From assembly GCA_949286705.1 (NCBI GenBank), contig CASEDF010000006.1:62001-126000 (forward strand): a stretch of 64,000 nt of DNA, given 5' to 3'. The notes beneath the pieces were generated by a model, which had not been told where the DNA came from, did not search any database, and was given only the letters and a program-made list of their open reading frames with translations. Below are positions 1 to 8,037 of this stretch, one piece after another. The position numbers and the translations under genes are program-made. The stretch comes from an uncultured bacterium. Lineage in GTDB: Bacteria; Cyanobacteriota; Vampirovibrionia; Gastranaerophilales; Gastranaerophilaceae. Position 1 is the stretch's first letter, and each line of letters starts with the position of its first letter.

Positions 1-1
1 A

Positions 2-724
2 GAACCTCTTTTCACGGCGGAAAGTCTTAATTCAATTTTCTTAAATACAAATCTCAAACCCTATGACAAAGATTTGAACAAATCCCGCGAACTTTTGAAA
101 AAGTCCGGTTTTTATTGGGACAAACAGGGAAGATTATACGACAAATTCAATAACCGCGTGGAATTTGACATGCTTACCAATGCAGGAAACACAGAGCGCG
201 AAGCCATCGGGGTTATGATCAAACAGGATTTGGAAGATCTTGGAATGAAAGTTAATTTTAAACCGATTGAATTCAATTCTCTTGTCAATAAACTCGTAAA
301 CACTCTCCATTGGGATATGGTTATAATGGGATTTACGGGGTCGCCGCTTGAGCCTAACGGCGGGAAAAACGTTATGATGTCCGACGGAACTTTACATGTA
401 TATAACATGAGACTTGAAAAAGACAAAAATTCTCCGCGCTACGATTTTGAAAAAAAGATTGACGAAATGTTTATAAAAGGCGCACTCGCAACAAAATTTG
501 AAGATAGAAAAAAATATTACGACGAATACCAGAAAATAATTTATGACGAAAAGCCTTTTGTATATATCTATTCACCGACTGTAATTGTGGCAATCCGGGA
601 TAAATTCAAAAATATATTTCCGACATCACTCGGCGGGGTCACGTATAATATAGAGGAGATTTATATTTGTGAATCGCCTGAAAAATGTTATTCTGAACTC
701 ATTTCAGAATCTAAAAATCAATAA
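2..724 (+). CDS. Peptide ABC transporter substrate-binding protein, C-terminal part (5' end outside window)
   Basis: The frame is open from the first bases of the window, so this is the last ~240 residues of a longer protein. The remaining part has the features of family-5 solute-binding proteins (OppA/DppA type): a 'SRELLKKSGF' segment, 'EREAIGVMIKQDLEDLGMKV' and the hinge-side strand 'WDMVIMGFTG'. In this family the mature protein binds oligopeptides or other small solutes outside the membrane and hands them to a two-permease ABC importer. The two permease genes follow directly, which supports the role; the substrate cannot be read. No ATPase gene lies downstream here, so it must be elsewhere or upstream. 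A REP-like palindrome occupies the gap to the next gene. Confidence 0.85.
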   Translation, partial: EPLFTAESLNSIFLNTNLKPYDKDLNKSRELLKKSGFYWDKQGRLYDKFNNRVEFDMLTNAGNTEREAIGVMIKQDLEDLGMKVNFKPIEFNSLVNKLVNTLHWDMVIMGFTGSPLEPNGGKNVMMSDGTLHVYNMRLEKDKNSPRYDFEKKIDEMFIKGALATKFEDRKKYYDEYQKIIYDEKPFVYIYSPTVIVAIRDKFKNIFPTSLGGVTYNIEEIYICESPEKCYSELISESKNQ

Positions 725-725
725 G

Positions 726-753
726 GAGACCCTGAAACAAGTTCAGGGTGACA
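726..753 (+). repeat. REP-like palindrome, copy 1
   Basis: A 28-bp imperfect palindrome with arms GAGACCCTGAA and TTCAGGGTGACA, in the short space between the binding-protein gene and the first permease gene. It belongs to a family seen elsewhere in the window (4606, 16052, 16088, 17043, 21243, 33147, 63458). In the transcript it could form a hairpin that protects the upstream part of the operon mRNA, as REP elements do in other bacteria; that role is inference. Confidence 0.75.
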
Positions 754-770
754 CGAGGTAACAACCCATT

Positions 771-1742
771 ATGGAAATCTTAAAATATATATTTAAAAGA
801 ATTTTGCAGACGATACCGTTATTAATAATAGTATCGTTAATAAGCTTTTTTATAATAAGGCTGTCCCCCGTGGATCCGCTTGCGGAATTAAGGCTCAACC
901 CGTCGGTTTCAAAAGAAACTCTTGAAAAAGAAACTCAAAGGCTGGGGCTTGATAAACCTATTATTATTCAATACGGCAAATGGGCAAAATCATTTATAAA
1001 AGGCGATCTCGGGATAACCTCAAACGGCGAACAGGTCAGTACAAAACTGAAAGAAAGAATTCCAAATACCCTTTTATTAACAGTTGTGGTAATTTTTCTG
1101 ACATGGGCTGCGGGAATTCCGCTCGGAATACTTGCCGCACTCAAATGGAAAACTCCTTTTGACAGAATACTTACGGTTTTAACAAGTGTCGGAATGGCAA
1201 TTCCGTCGTTTTTCTTTGCGGTTTTGCTGTTAATTTTTGCAGTGAGAACAGGCTGGTTTCCGGTAGGAGGTTTAACAAGTGCAAATTTTGCGGATATGGG
1301 ATTTTTTAGTCAGGTAAAAGATATCGCACATCACCTGTTTTTACCTGTGATTGTACTTTTTACGATTTCGCTTGCGGGATTGCAGCGGCAAATGAGGGCG
1401 AATATGCTTGACGTACTCGACAGCGATTACGTAAAATTCGCACGTGCAAAAGGGTTGAACGAATTTAAAGTTGTTTATAAACACGCACTCCGGAACGCCG
1501 TTAACCCTTTAATAACCCTTTTGGGTTTTGAATTTGCAGGATTATTAAGCGGAGCTGCTTTGACTGAATACGTATTTCAATACCCCGGATTGGGACGGTT
1601 GATTTTGGAAGCGGTTTTGAAATCCGATATTAATCTTGTTATGGCGTCCTTGATGATGGGAGCGATTATGCTTATATTAGGAAACTTAATTGCGGATATA
1701 CTGTTGATAATTACGGATCCGAGAATAAGGGTGAAATCATGA
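771..1742 (+). CDS. Peptide ABC transporter permease, OppB/DppB type
   Basis: A 323-residue inner-membrane permease of the binding-protein-dependent transport family. It begins with a hydrophobic helix (about residues 10-30), then a periplasmic loop, then five further hydrophobic segments. The cytoplasmic EAA loop that docks the ATPase is visible at about residues 220-250 ('YVKFARAKGLNEFKVVYKHA'). Length and layout match the DppB/OppB subfamily, which pairs with a DppC/OppC partner; that partner is the next gene, overlapping by 4 nt (ATGA). Together with the upstream binding protein it forms an importer for peptides, nickel or other small solutes; the substrate is not deducible. Confidence 0.9.
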   Translation: MEILKYIFKRILQTIPLLIIVSLISFFIIRLSPVDPLAELRLNPSVSKETLEKETQRLGLDKPIIIQYGKWAKSFIKGDLGITSNGEQVSTKLKERIPNTLLLTVVVIFLTWAAGIPLGILAALKWKTPFDRILTVLTSVGMAIPSFFFAVLLLIFAVRTGWFPVGGLTSANFADMGFFSQVKDIAHHLFLPVIVLFTISLAGLQRQMRANMLDVLDSDYVKFARAKGLNEFKVVYKHALRNAVNPLITLLGFEFAGLLSGAALTEYVFQYPGLGRLILEAVLKSDINLVMASLMMGAIMLILGNLIADILLIITDPRIRVKS

Positions 1743-2803
1743 AAGAAGTTTTAAGACAATTATTAAAAGATAAATTTGCAAGACTTGCCCTTATAGTTCT
1801 CGGGTTAATCTATCTTGCGCTTTTCTTTGCGGATTTTCTGGCACCATATACAAAGGATTTTTCAGACAGAACAATGGCTTACGTTCCGCCGTCCAAAATC
1901 TTTACGATTGACGAAAACGGTAAATTTTCAAGACCTTATACATATAATTACATAAGAGAATTCGACCAAAATACCCTTGAGATGACCTACAAACTTGACC
2001 GTTCACAAAAATATTATCTGAAATTTTTCTCACAAGGACAGCCTTATAAATTCTTAGGATTGATTCCAATGAAACGTCACCTTGTAACCGTCGCACCGGA
2101 GGGCAGATTATTCCTTTTAGGGACAGACATAAACGGCCGCGATGTATTTTCAAGACTTTTATTCGGCGGAAGAATTTCAATGACAATAGGATTTCTTGCT
2201 TTATTCGTACTGTTTCCTATAGGGCTTTTATACGGCGGAATTTCAGGGTATTTGGGCGGCAAAGTCGATACTGTTATGATGCGTTTTGCGGAAGCTGTTA
2301 TGTCCGTTCCGAGTTTTTACTTATTGATAATCCTTGCATCAATTTTACCTTCCGGAATGACAAGCATCCAGAGATTTATCCTTATTGTCGTAATTCTTGC
2401 GCTGATTGGCTGGGCAAGTTTTGCACGTGTAGTCAGAGGAATGGTTTTATCTATTAAAAATCAGGAATTTGTTCAGGCTGCAAAATCAATAGGGCAATCA
2501 AGACTCGGTATTATCGTAAAACATATTCTGCCTCAAACAACGAGCTTTGTAATAGTTGCAATGACTTTATCGGTTCCGTCGTATATCTTGTCAGAATCAG
2601 GCTTAAGCTTTTTAGGTCTGGGAATTCAACAGCCTGATGCGAGCTGGGGTAATATGCTCAAAGAAGCACAGGAATTTACAAATATAATCTATCGCCCGTG
2701 GCTTTTAACACCGGGATTTTTAATTTTTGTTGCGGTATTGGCATTTAACTTAATAGGTGATACAATAAGGGACGTATTGGATCCGAAAAGCAGGGTAAGG
2801 TAA
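1739..2803 (+). CDS. Peptide ABC transporter permease, OppC/DppC type
   Basis: A 354-residue second permease whose start overlaps the previous stop (ATGA), so the two are translationally coupled. It has one N-terminal membrane segment (about 15-35), a long extracytoplasmic stretch rich in Tyr/Arg (about 50-120), then 'LLGTDINGRDVFSRLLFGGR', which is the typical OppC signature before the transmembrane core. The EAA loop is seen in 'FVQAAKSIGQSRLGIIVKHI' and the family end 'GDTIRDVLDPK' is present. The product forms a heterodimer with the gene at 771. The periplasmic insertion is somewhat longer than in E. coli DppC. Confidence 0.9.
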   Translation: MKEVLRQLLKDKFARLALIVLGLIYLALFFADFLAPYTKDFSDRTMAYVPPSKIFTIDENGKFSRPYTYNYIREFDQNTLEMTYKLDRSQKYYLKFFSQGQPYKFLGLIPMKRHLVTVAPEGRLFLLGTDINGRDVFSRLLFGGRISMTIGFLALFVLFPIGLLYGGISGYLGGKVDTVMMRFAEAVMSVPSFYLLIILASILPSGMTSIQRFILIVVILALIGWASFARVVRGMVLSIKNQEFVQAAKSIGQSRLGIIVKHILPQTTSFVIVAMTLSVPSYILSESGLSFLGLGIQQPDASWGNMLKEAQEFTNIIYRPWLLTPGFLIFVAVLAFNLIGDTIRDVLDPKSRVR

Positions 2804-2804
2804 A

Positions 2805-3509
2805 ATGGAATTACTGGGAATTTTTGATTTAAATATAATAATACGCGTTGTTTCCGCGTTGTTATTAGGTTTTGCAGTCGGTCTTGAAAGAGAAATGACC
2901 AACAAATACGCAGGCTTAAGGACAAATATCCTTGTATGCCTCGGCGCATGCGTATTTACAATAATTTCAATATACGGATTCCCGGCAATTACCGTAACGT
3001 CAGTCGAGCTGGGAACCCGTGATACGGCACGTGTTGCAGCACAGGTTGTAACAGGTATAGGTTTTATCGGCGGCGGAACAGTTTTACGCCACGGCGCAAC
3101 TGTTTTCGGACTTACAACTGCCGCAACTTTATTTATGTCAGCTGCAATCGGTATGGCATGCGGCGCTGGAATGTATGATCTGGCAATAGTTGCAACAATT
3201 GTAGCTATCATAACCCTTGTTTCCGTCAGATTCTTTGAAAAAAATGTTCTTGTGTCCAGCACTAAAAACCTTTGCAGACTCAAAATTTCTTTAAAATGCC
3301 AAAATAATAATGCTGACAAAATTTATGAACATATTGTAGATAAATATCCGTATTTAAAAGAAATAAGCAAAAAAGCCGATGAAAACTTAACTAAAATTAT
3401 AGTAATTCTTGAACTTAACTCAAAAAAACCTATGCAGACACTTTACAAAGAATTCCAAAAATTTGAAGGGATTGAATCGGTTTCCATACAAGAATTCTGC
3501 GAAGCATAA
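2805..3509 (+). CDS. MgtC/SapB family membrane protein
   Basis: A 234-residue protein starting one base after the permease stop, so probably in the same operon. The N-terminal ~145 residues are a MgtC/SapB domain with four or five membrane helices and the family motifs 'GLEREMTNKYAGLRTN' and 'GIGFIGGGTVLRHG' followed by 'GLTTAATLF'. The C-terminal ~80 residues form a soluble ACT-like domain. In other bacteria MgtC proteins help growth at low Mg2+ and modulate the F-ATPase or intramacrophage survival; the role here is unknown and the operon link to a peptide importer may only be transcriptional. It converges on the pilin gene at 3512 with 2 bp between the stops. Confidence 0.85.
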   Translation: MELLGIFDLNIIIRVVSALLLGFAVGLEREMTNKYAGLRTNILVCLGACVFTIISIYGFPAITVTSVELGTRDTARVAAQVVTGIGFIGGGTVLRHGATVFGLTTAATLFMSAAIGMACGAGMYDLAIVATIVAIITLVSVRFFEKNVLVSSTKNLCRLKISLKCQNNNADKIYEHIVDKYPYLKEISKKADENLTKIIVILELNSKKPMQTLYKEFQKFEGIESVSIQEFCEA

Positions 3510-3511
3510 AA

Positions 3512-4279
3512 TTAATCCCACGGATAATCATCAGTAATTTTCCACCCTAATTTTTGTATCAATGCTGCACAATAATACGGACCTAAAGACCCGGCACCTA
3601 AATCATCACACACTGTTTTTAACCCGCTGATATCGAAAGCATGGTTTGCCCCGAATGGCTGAAATTTGTTTGCGGCCGTGGATAATTCAAATGCATATAT
3701 ATCTCTGCCGATTATATTCGGACCGGATTTGCCGTTCACATCAACCGTAATCATCGGGTCTAAAATAAGAGTTGTCCCCTCCGGATATGCTGCGCTGTGC
3801 GAATTATGGTTATAATAAAAAAATACATATACACCGTTATTTAACACCACTACATAATAAGAATAACCACCCGAATGTATGGAAGTACCATCTTTTCTAA
3901 CAAAACCTTTGTCATATCCGACATCCATCAGACGATTATATCCCAAATCTTTTGATATTCTTAAATATGGTATAAAATACTTTTTTACAAATGATGTAAT
4001 TAAATTTTCCTGACCGCCGTTAAGCCACTCATCCGTGCTGATAGTTGAGTGATACCCTGCTTGATACACCCAACCCTGAATGTCTCCATAATCCACTTGC
4101 GCCAACTTTACAGCCTGTGACAATATTGAAAATGTCTGTGATAATCGAGATGCAAATTCTTTTTTCTGATACTTTGCTATTAATGTCGGTATTGTCAATG
4201 CTGCCACAATGCCGATTATGCCGAGGGTGATCAGAACTTCAGCCAAAGTAAACGCAACACGACGAATGTTGTCTGACAT
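3512..4279 (-). CDS. Prepilin-type N-terminal cleavage/methylation protein (pilin-like), poly-G locus 1
   Basis: A 255-residue protein with a class III signal: 'RRVAFTLAEVLITLGIIGIV', cleavage expected before Phe with Glu at +5. The globular part carries 'DPMITVDVNGKSGPN' and ends 'ALIQKLGWKITDDYPWD', both shared with other pilin-like proteins of this lineage. It should be a minor pilin or pseudopilin exported by a type IV pilus or type II-like machine. No Shine-Dalgarno is visible before its ATG; a long open frame from the poly-G leader ends 2 nt upstream (TAG at 4282-4284), so translation probably depends on coupling to that frame. Function of the globular domain is unknown. Confidence 0.8.
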   Translation of the reverse strand: MSDNIRRVAFTLAEVLITLGIIGIVAALTIPTLIAKYQKKEFASRLSQTFSILSQAVKLAQVDYGDIQGWVYQAGYHSTISTDEWLNGGQENLITSFVKKYFIPYLRISKDLGYNRLMDVGYDKGFVRKDGTSIHSGGYSYYVVVLNNGVYVFFYYNHNSHSAAYPEGTTLILDPMITVDVNGKSGPNIIGRDIYAFELSTAANKFQPFGANHAFDISGLKTVCDDLGAGSLGPYYCAALIQKLGWKITDDYPWD

Positions 4280-4605
4280 GTCTACGTGCGTAGCACACCT
4301 AACCTGACGGTAAACTTTTCTGTCGGCATAGAGTAATGCCGCCCTATGTTTCTAAACCACCCCGGGATGACCTGCAAAGTTCCGCAAAAACCTAATATGG
4401 TGTCGTGCCTCTCTTGTTCGCTCGCAATAAACGGCGTTGCGGTCTTTGCCGTCGCAAAGCCCTCCAGCCTCTGCTCGCTCACGCTTTGGCACCCCTCGCC
4501 ACTTAGGGAACAAAGGGAGCCAACGAGGTACGAGTTGAGCGACCCTGTTTCCGGAACGTAGTGAAGGTGAGAGGGATTAAGGGAGATGGGCTTCACTTTG
4601 TTTTT

Positions 4606-4633
4606 GAGATCCTGAATCAAGTTCAGGATGACA
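4606..4633 (+). repeat. REP-like palindrome, copy 2
   Basis: A 28-bp palindrome with arms GAGATCCTGAA and TTCAGGATGACA. It lies inside the long open frame between the poly-G tract and the pilin at 4279, so it is read as protein on the minus strand if that frame is translated. Confidence 0.8.
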
Positions 4634-4687
4634 GGTTCCCTACGAACACAACTATATTGTTCGGGTTTACTATGACGAATGTTACTT

Positions 4688-4719
4688 CTTAGTGCCTTAG
4701 TGCCATAGTATCTTAGTAA
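4688..4719 (+). repeat. Octamer tandem repeat (4 units)
   Basis: Four contiguous 8-bp units: CTTAGTGC, CTTAGTGC, CATAGTAT, CTTAGTAA. The same array appears at 17009, 33048 (inverted), 33338 and 63683 with 3-4 units. It resembles, in layout only, the short tandemly repeated repetitive sequences of cyanobacteria, which are usually heptamers. Confidence 0.75.
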
Positions 4720-4760
4720 CTTTACACAACCAATGCCGCCGGAACCCTTGTCCTGATTAC

Positions 4761-4808
4761 TTAGAAGAGTCGCCCCCCCCCGTTATGTACAAGCACTTTA
4801 TTTCCCAT
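4761..4808 (-). CDS. Short poly-G leader ORF, locus 1
   Basis: A 15-codon ORF with a perfect Shine-Dalgarno (AAAGGAGGT at about 4814-4822, 6-7 nt before the ATG). It reads MGNKVLVHNGGGRLF and stops at TAA. Codons 10-12 are the G9 tract (C9 on the plus strand, 4773-4781). The sequence after the tract, CGACTCTTCTAAGT, is nearly identical to that at 33411-33422. A strong ribosome site on a 15-codon ORF ahead of a pilin that lacks one suggests either a switchable start for a longer product or a regulatory leader peptide. Which state is functional cannot be decided from one sequence. Confidence 0.5.
   Translation of the reverse strand: MGNKVLVHNGGGRLF
4773..4781 (-). repeat. Poly-G tract (G9), locus 1
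   Basis: Nine consecutive Cs on the plus strand (nine Gs in the coding sense) in an AT-rich region, inside the short leader ORF. Homopolymers of this length are prone to slipped-strand mispairing and are the usual basis of phase-variable contingency genes in other bacteria. Confidence 0.9.
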
Positions 4809-4925
4809 AGCTTACCTCCTTTAATATCATTACCTTATCATATTTTAAATATAATTGCAACAGAATTGCTTAATTAATATTTTTCTGCTACGCTTTGAAA
4901 AGAAACAGACAAACGGGAGAAATTC

Positions 4926-5675
4926 ATGTCAGGACACTCAAAATGGTCAACCATTAAACATAAGAAAGCAAAAGTAGACTCACAAAGAGCCGTAGTTTTC
5001 CAAAAATATTCAAGGGAATTAATCGTATCCGCAAGGCTCGGCGGACCGGATCCGGCGGGTAATTTCCGCTTAAGAACAGCAATTGAAAAAGCCAAAGCTG
5101 CAGGGCTTCCGAACGACAACATTAAGCGCGCCATTGAAAAAGGTGCCGGAACTTCAGGCGCTGAAAATTACGAAGAACTAATCTATGAAGGATATGCCCC
5201 GGGCGGTGTTGCCGTTGTAATTGAGGCCATGACCGACAACCGTAACAGAACCGCAGGCGATATCAGAAGTTATTTCACAAAATTCGGCGGCAGTTTAGGT
5301 GCAACAGGCTGTGTAGGCTGGATGTTCGACCAGAAAGGATCTATATCTTTTGACAAATCAATTGATTATGAAAAACTTTTTGAAGCTGCAATCGCACTTG
5401 ACGCCGAAGATATTCTTGAAGAAGATGATGAATACAAAGTTATCACCTCTGTTGAAAACTTCCAAAAAGTAGTTGAAGGGCTTGAGGCGGAAGGATTTAA
5501 AAGTAAAACCGCAGAACTCACAAGGATTCCGCAAAATACCGTTGAAGTTACTGATGAAACTACAGCCGGTCAGATTATGAAACTTTTGGAAAGAATTGAA
5601 GAACACGATGACGTCCAAAATGTCTATGCAAACTTTGATATTTCCGACGATATTTTACAAAAAATAGAGGGCTAA
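4926..5675 (+). CDS. yebC: YebC/PmpR family regulatory protein
   Basis: A 249-residue protein of full family length, starting 'MSGHSKWSTIKHKKAKVDSQ', the nearly invariant YebC start. The motif 'GPDPAGNFRLRTAIEKAKAA' and the 'YEGYAPGGVAVVIEAMTDNR' core are present. The family includes DNA-binding regulators such as PmpR and, from later work, factors that help ribosomes through proline-rich stretches (TACO1/YebC2 type). A Shine-Dalgarno GGGAG lies just upstream. It is the first gene of a run with the GGDEF gene and tsaEB; YebC is often encoded near other housekeeping genes. I assign the family with high confidence, not the precise role. Confidence 0.93.
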   Translation: MSGHSKWSTIKHKKAKVDSQRAVVFQKYSRELIVSARLGGPDPAGNFRLRTAIEKAKAAGLPNDNIKRAIEKGAGTSGAENYEELIYEGYAPGGVAVVIEAMTDNRNRTAGDIRSYFTKFGGSLGATGCVGWMFDQKGSISFDKSIDYEKLFEAAIALDAEDILEEDDEYKVITSVENFQKVVEGLEAEGFKSKTAELTRIPQNTVEVTDETTAGQIMKLLERIEEHDDVQNVYANFDISDDILQKIEG

Positions 5676-5678
5676 ATT

Positions 5679-6896
5679 ATTTTAGAATTAATCAAAAAAC
5701 TTTCCAAGCTTCTCAATGAAAGTTACAGCGAAAAATCGGTTGTGACCTCTCTCGGGGAGTTTTTTGACAAAAATTTCAAAACAGGCGGATGCCAAATTGT
5801 GCTTAAAGAAAATTTTGAGTCTGCCAGGCCGAATTACCCTCTCTACAAGCACAACAAAATTATAGGCTATATTGAATTTGATAAAACAAATAAAAAACTC
5901 GAAGATTTTCTGGATACAGCACTTTACCTTATTTCGTTAAAAGTTCAAAACATAGTGCTTACAAACAGAATGCAAAAGAGCATCGATTTTCAAAACGCTA
6001 TGAAAAACATAGCCAAAATTATTGAAACTCAATACGAATTGCACTATATAATTCCGCTTTTAGGTGAAATGATAGATAAATTCATCCAAAATCACCTTAT
6101 TTATATATTTATTAAAGACAAACACGAATATAAATTAATGTGGCCCGGCGCCTGTAATGACAACAAAATTATGGACATAATTAACGCAGAACCGAGAAAA
6201 CGCGTGACAACAGATGAACTCGGGGTATTTCCGCTGATAAATGAAAATCAAATATTAGGCTATGTAATTACAAAAAAAATTGACGATAAACTTACCCTGA
6301 AAGAAATTGAATATCTGGAAGATTTATCAAAACAGGCAGCAACAACAATCAACAGGGCAAATGCATATGCAGAAATTTTAAAACACGCCACGCTTGATGC
6401 TCTGACGGGCTTTTATAACCGCCGTCAGCTTGAAGAACGTACAAAACAAGAAATTGCAAGTTCCCGCCGTCAAAAAACACCTCTCTGCGCTATCATGACA
6501 GATATTGATTTTTTCAAAAAAGTAAACGATACATACGGGCACACTGTCGGCGACTTGGTATTAAAAACAGTTTCAAAAGTTATGCGTTCACAACTCCGTG
6601 AATACGATATTGCAGGACGATACGGCGGAGAAGAATTCGTAATTTTGCTGCCCTTTACAAAGATTACCGAAGCAAAAATGGTTGCGGAACGTCTTAGAAA
6701 GGCTATTGAGAATAAAGTTATTGACATTTCAAAAATTAATCCCGAATCTCCGGAAAAAGAAATTAAAGTTACAATAAGTCTAGGCGTATACCAGCTTAAA
6801 ACCGAAGATAAAGAAACCGATTTAATAAATAATGCAGATAAAGCTCTTTATAAAGCAAAAGAAACCGGCAGGAATAAGGTGGTTATAAATGAATAA
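5679..6896 (+). CDS. Diguanylate cyclase with N-terminal sensory (GAF-like) region
   Basis: The C-terminal ~170 residues are a GGDEF domain: 'LDALTGFYNRRQL', 'DIDFFKKVNDTYGH', and the active-site motif GGEEF preceded by an RxxD inhibitory site ('REYDIAGRYGGEEF'). It should make cyclic di-GMP from two GTP and be product-inhibited. The first ~210 residues look like a GAF-type sensor. The usual GTG start at 5742 has no ribosome site, and the frame upstream (LELIKKLSKLLNESYSEKS) looks coding. The only codons available near a good Shine-Dalgarno (GAGGG, 5667-5671) are ATT at 5676 and 5679, so I use the ATT at 5679. The end overlaps tsaE by 8 nt. Confidence 0.75.
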   Translation: MLELIKKLSKLLNESYSEKSVVTSLGEFFDKNFKTGGCQIVLKENFESARPNYPLYKHNKIIGYIEFDKTNKKLEDFLDTALYLISLKVQNIVLTNRMQKSIDFQNAMKNIAKIIETQYELHYIIPLLGEMIDKFIQNHLIYIFIKDKHEYKLMWPGACNDNKIMDIINAEPRKRVTTDELGVFPLINENQILGYVITKKIDDKLTLKEIEYLEDLSKQAATTINRANAYAEILKHATLDALTGFYNRRQLEERTKQEIASSRRQKTPLCAIMTDIDFFKKVNDTYGHTVGDLVLKTVSKVMRSQLREYDIAGRYGGEEFVILLPFTKITEAKMVAERLRKAIENKVIDISKINPESPEKEIKVTISLGVYQLKTEDKETDLINNADKALYKAKETGRNKVVINE

Positions 6897-7362
6897 TAAA
6901 TATGAAAAAATTTGTCATCATTTAGAAGAAACAAAGGAACTGGCACAAAAATTTGCAAAACTTATTGAACCTAAAGGCTGCTTTGTAAGTCTTTACGGAG
7001 AAATAGGCGCAGGAAAAACAGCATTCGTAAAACTCGTTGCGGAAGCTCTCGGCGTCAAAGAAAAAGTAACAAGCCCTAGTTTTGTTATCCTGAATGAATA
7101 CCATACTGCGAAACTTCCGATATATCATTTTGATTTGTACAGACTCGAAAATGAGGGCGTCAAAACAATTCTTGACGAACTTAGAGAATATTCTGAAGGG
7201 CATCAGGCAACATTCGTTGAATGGGCTGAATTTTCTCAGGATGAAATTCCGTTTGATCATATAAAAATAAATGTAACATATGATGAAGATGACACAAGAA
7301 AATATTCCTTTGAAGCCACGGGTCATGATAATATAGATATAGTAGGGGACTTAAATAAGTGA
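6889..7362 (+). CDS. tsaE: tRNA threonylcarbamoyladenosine biosynthesis ATPase TsaE
   Basis: A 157-residue P-loop protein with Walker A 'GEIGAGKTAFVK' and the family stretch 'VTSPSFVILNEYHTAKLPIYHFDLYRL', followed by 'FVEWAEF'. TsaE works with TsaB and TsaD to place the t6A modification at position 37 of ANN-decoding tRNAs; it hydrolyses ATP to reset the complex. It overlaps the upstream GGDEF gene and runs into tsaB (overlap of 4 nt with a GTG start), so the pair is translationally coupled. tsaD is not in this window. Confidence 0.92.
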   Translation: MNNKYEKICHHLEETKELAQKFAKLIEPKGCFVSLYGEIGAGKTAFVKLVAEALGVKEKVTSPSFVILNEYHTAKLPIYHFDLYRLENEGVKTILDELREYSEGHQATFVEWAEFSQDEIPFDHIKINVTYDEDDTRKYSFEATGHDNIDIVGDLNK

Positions 7363-7994
7363 AAATATTAGCATTTGATACATGCTTGGACAAAATGTAT
7401 GTGGTCTTGAGGACGGAGAAGGAAATTTTAACATCCGAAGTTGTTGAAAATACCGAAAGCAAGTATCATTCTGCATTTTTGATTTCCACAATAAAAAATA
7501 TTCTTCGAAAAAACAACCTTAAACCTGAAGATCTGGATGTAATAGGAATAAATATAGGTCCGGGAAGTTTTACAGGGATAAGAGCATGTACAACTGTCGC
7601 AAGAGTGATTGCACAGCAGCTCAATATAAAAGCAATAGGCGTTTCTTCTCTGGAAATCCTTTCAAAACTCGGCGGAGAAAATCCGCTTGTTGCACTTGAT
7701 GCAAGAAAAAATAAAGCATACCTTTGGTGCGACAACGAAATAAAAGGAGCAATTGAACTTGAACAAGTTCAGGAAATAATAAAAAACGGCAGCTATGACG
7801 TTATAACAGATGACAGACTACAAAAAACATTGGGCGGAACATCATACCAGCAAAATAATTATCCGCTCGGAGAAATTTTATCAGGTCTGGTGCTTGATAA
7901 ATTAAAGACACAAAGCGGTAATTGGGCGGAATTACTGCCTTTGTACATTCAGCCTCCGCCGATTAGTCAAAAATCAAATTGTCAGTTACGTTAA
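7359..7994 (+). CDS. tsaB: tRNA threonylcarbamoyladenosine biosynthesis protein TsaB
   Basis: A 211-residue protein with the TsaB hallmark 'GPGSFTGIRACTTVARVIAQ' and 'SSLEIL', and the N-terminal ASKHA-fold strand 'MKILAFDTCLDKMYVVL'. TsaB is a partner (non-catalytic paralogue) of TsaD in t6A synthesis. It starts with GTG inside the end of tsaE. Slightly shorter than typical TsaB (~230). The last codons and the stop lie inside a terminator hairpin (7976-8018), so the operon ends here. Confidence 0.92.
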   Translation: MKILAFDTCLDKMYVVLRTEKEILTSEVVENTESKYHSAFLISTIKNILRKNNLKPEDLDVIGINIGPGSFTGIRACTTVARVIAQQLNIKAIGVSSLEILSKLGGENPLVALDARKNKAYLWCDNEIKGAIELEQVQEIIKNGSYDVITDDRLQKTLGGTSYQQNNYPLGEILSGLVLDKLKTQSGNWAELLPLYIQPPPISQKSNCQLR

Positions 7995-8018
7995 AATACG
8001 GGCTGACAATTTTTTTAT
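7976..8018 (+). terminator. Rho-independent terminator overlapping the tsaB stop
   Basis: Stem AAATTGTCAG (7976-7985) pairs with CTGACAATTT (8003-8012), followed by a T run. The tsaB stop codon (7992-7994) lies in the loop. Weak-to-moderate stem. Confidence 0.65.
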
Positions 8019-8037
8019 TTAGGAGTTTTAAAATAAT

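Larger units (their letters stand above)
4282..4757 (-). other. Open frame between poly-G leader and pilin (continuation if the tract had one more G)
   Basis: This minus-strand stretch has no stop from just after the poly-G tract to the TAG at 4282, but the short leader ORF does not enter its frame with nine Gs. With ten Gs the ATG at 4808 would read straight through and give a 175-residue product beginning with the leader, then 'ATLLSNQDKGSGGIG', 'RYYGTKALRSN' (the octamer repeat) and the REP at 4606-4633. The translated part is low-complexity, repeat-derived and not recognised as a domain. It ends 2 nt before the pilin ATG. I see it as a translated leader or spacer rather than a functional protein. 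Confidence 0.45.

Noticed and set aside
4346-4561. Plus-strand open frame across the poly-G locus
   Set aside because: Antisense of the leader-to-pilin stretch; built from repeats.
4773-4781. Poly-G as a pure assembly artefact
   Set aside because: Three separate tracts of the same length in the same leader context make this unlikely, though exact length could still be miscalled by one base.
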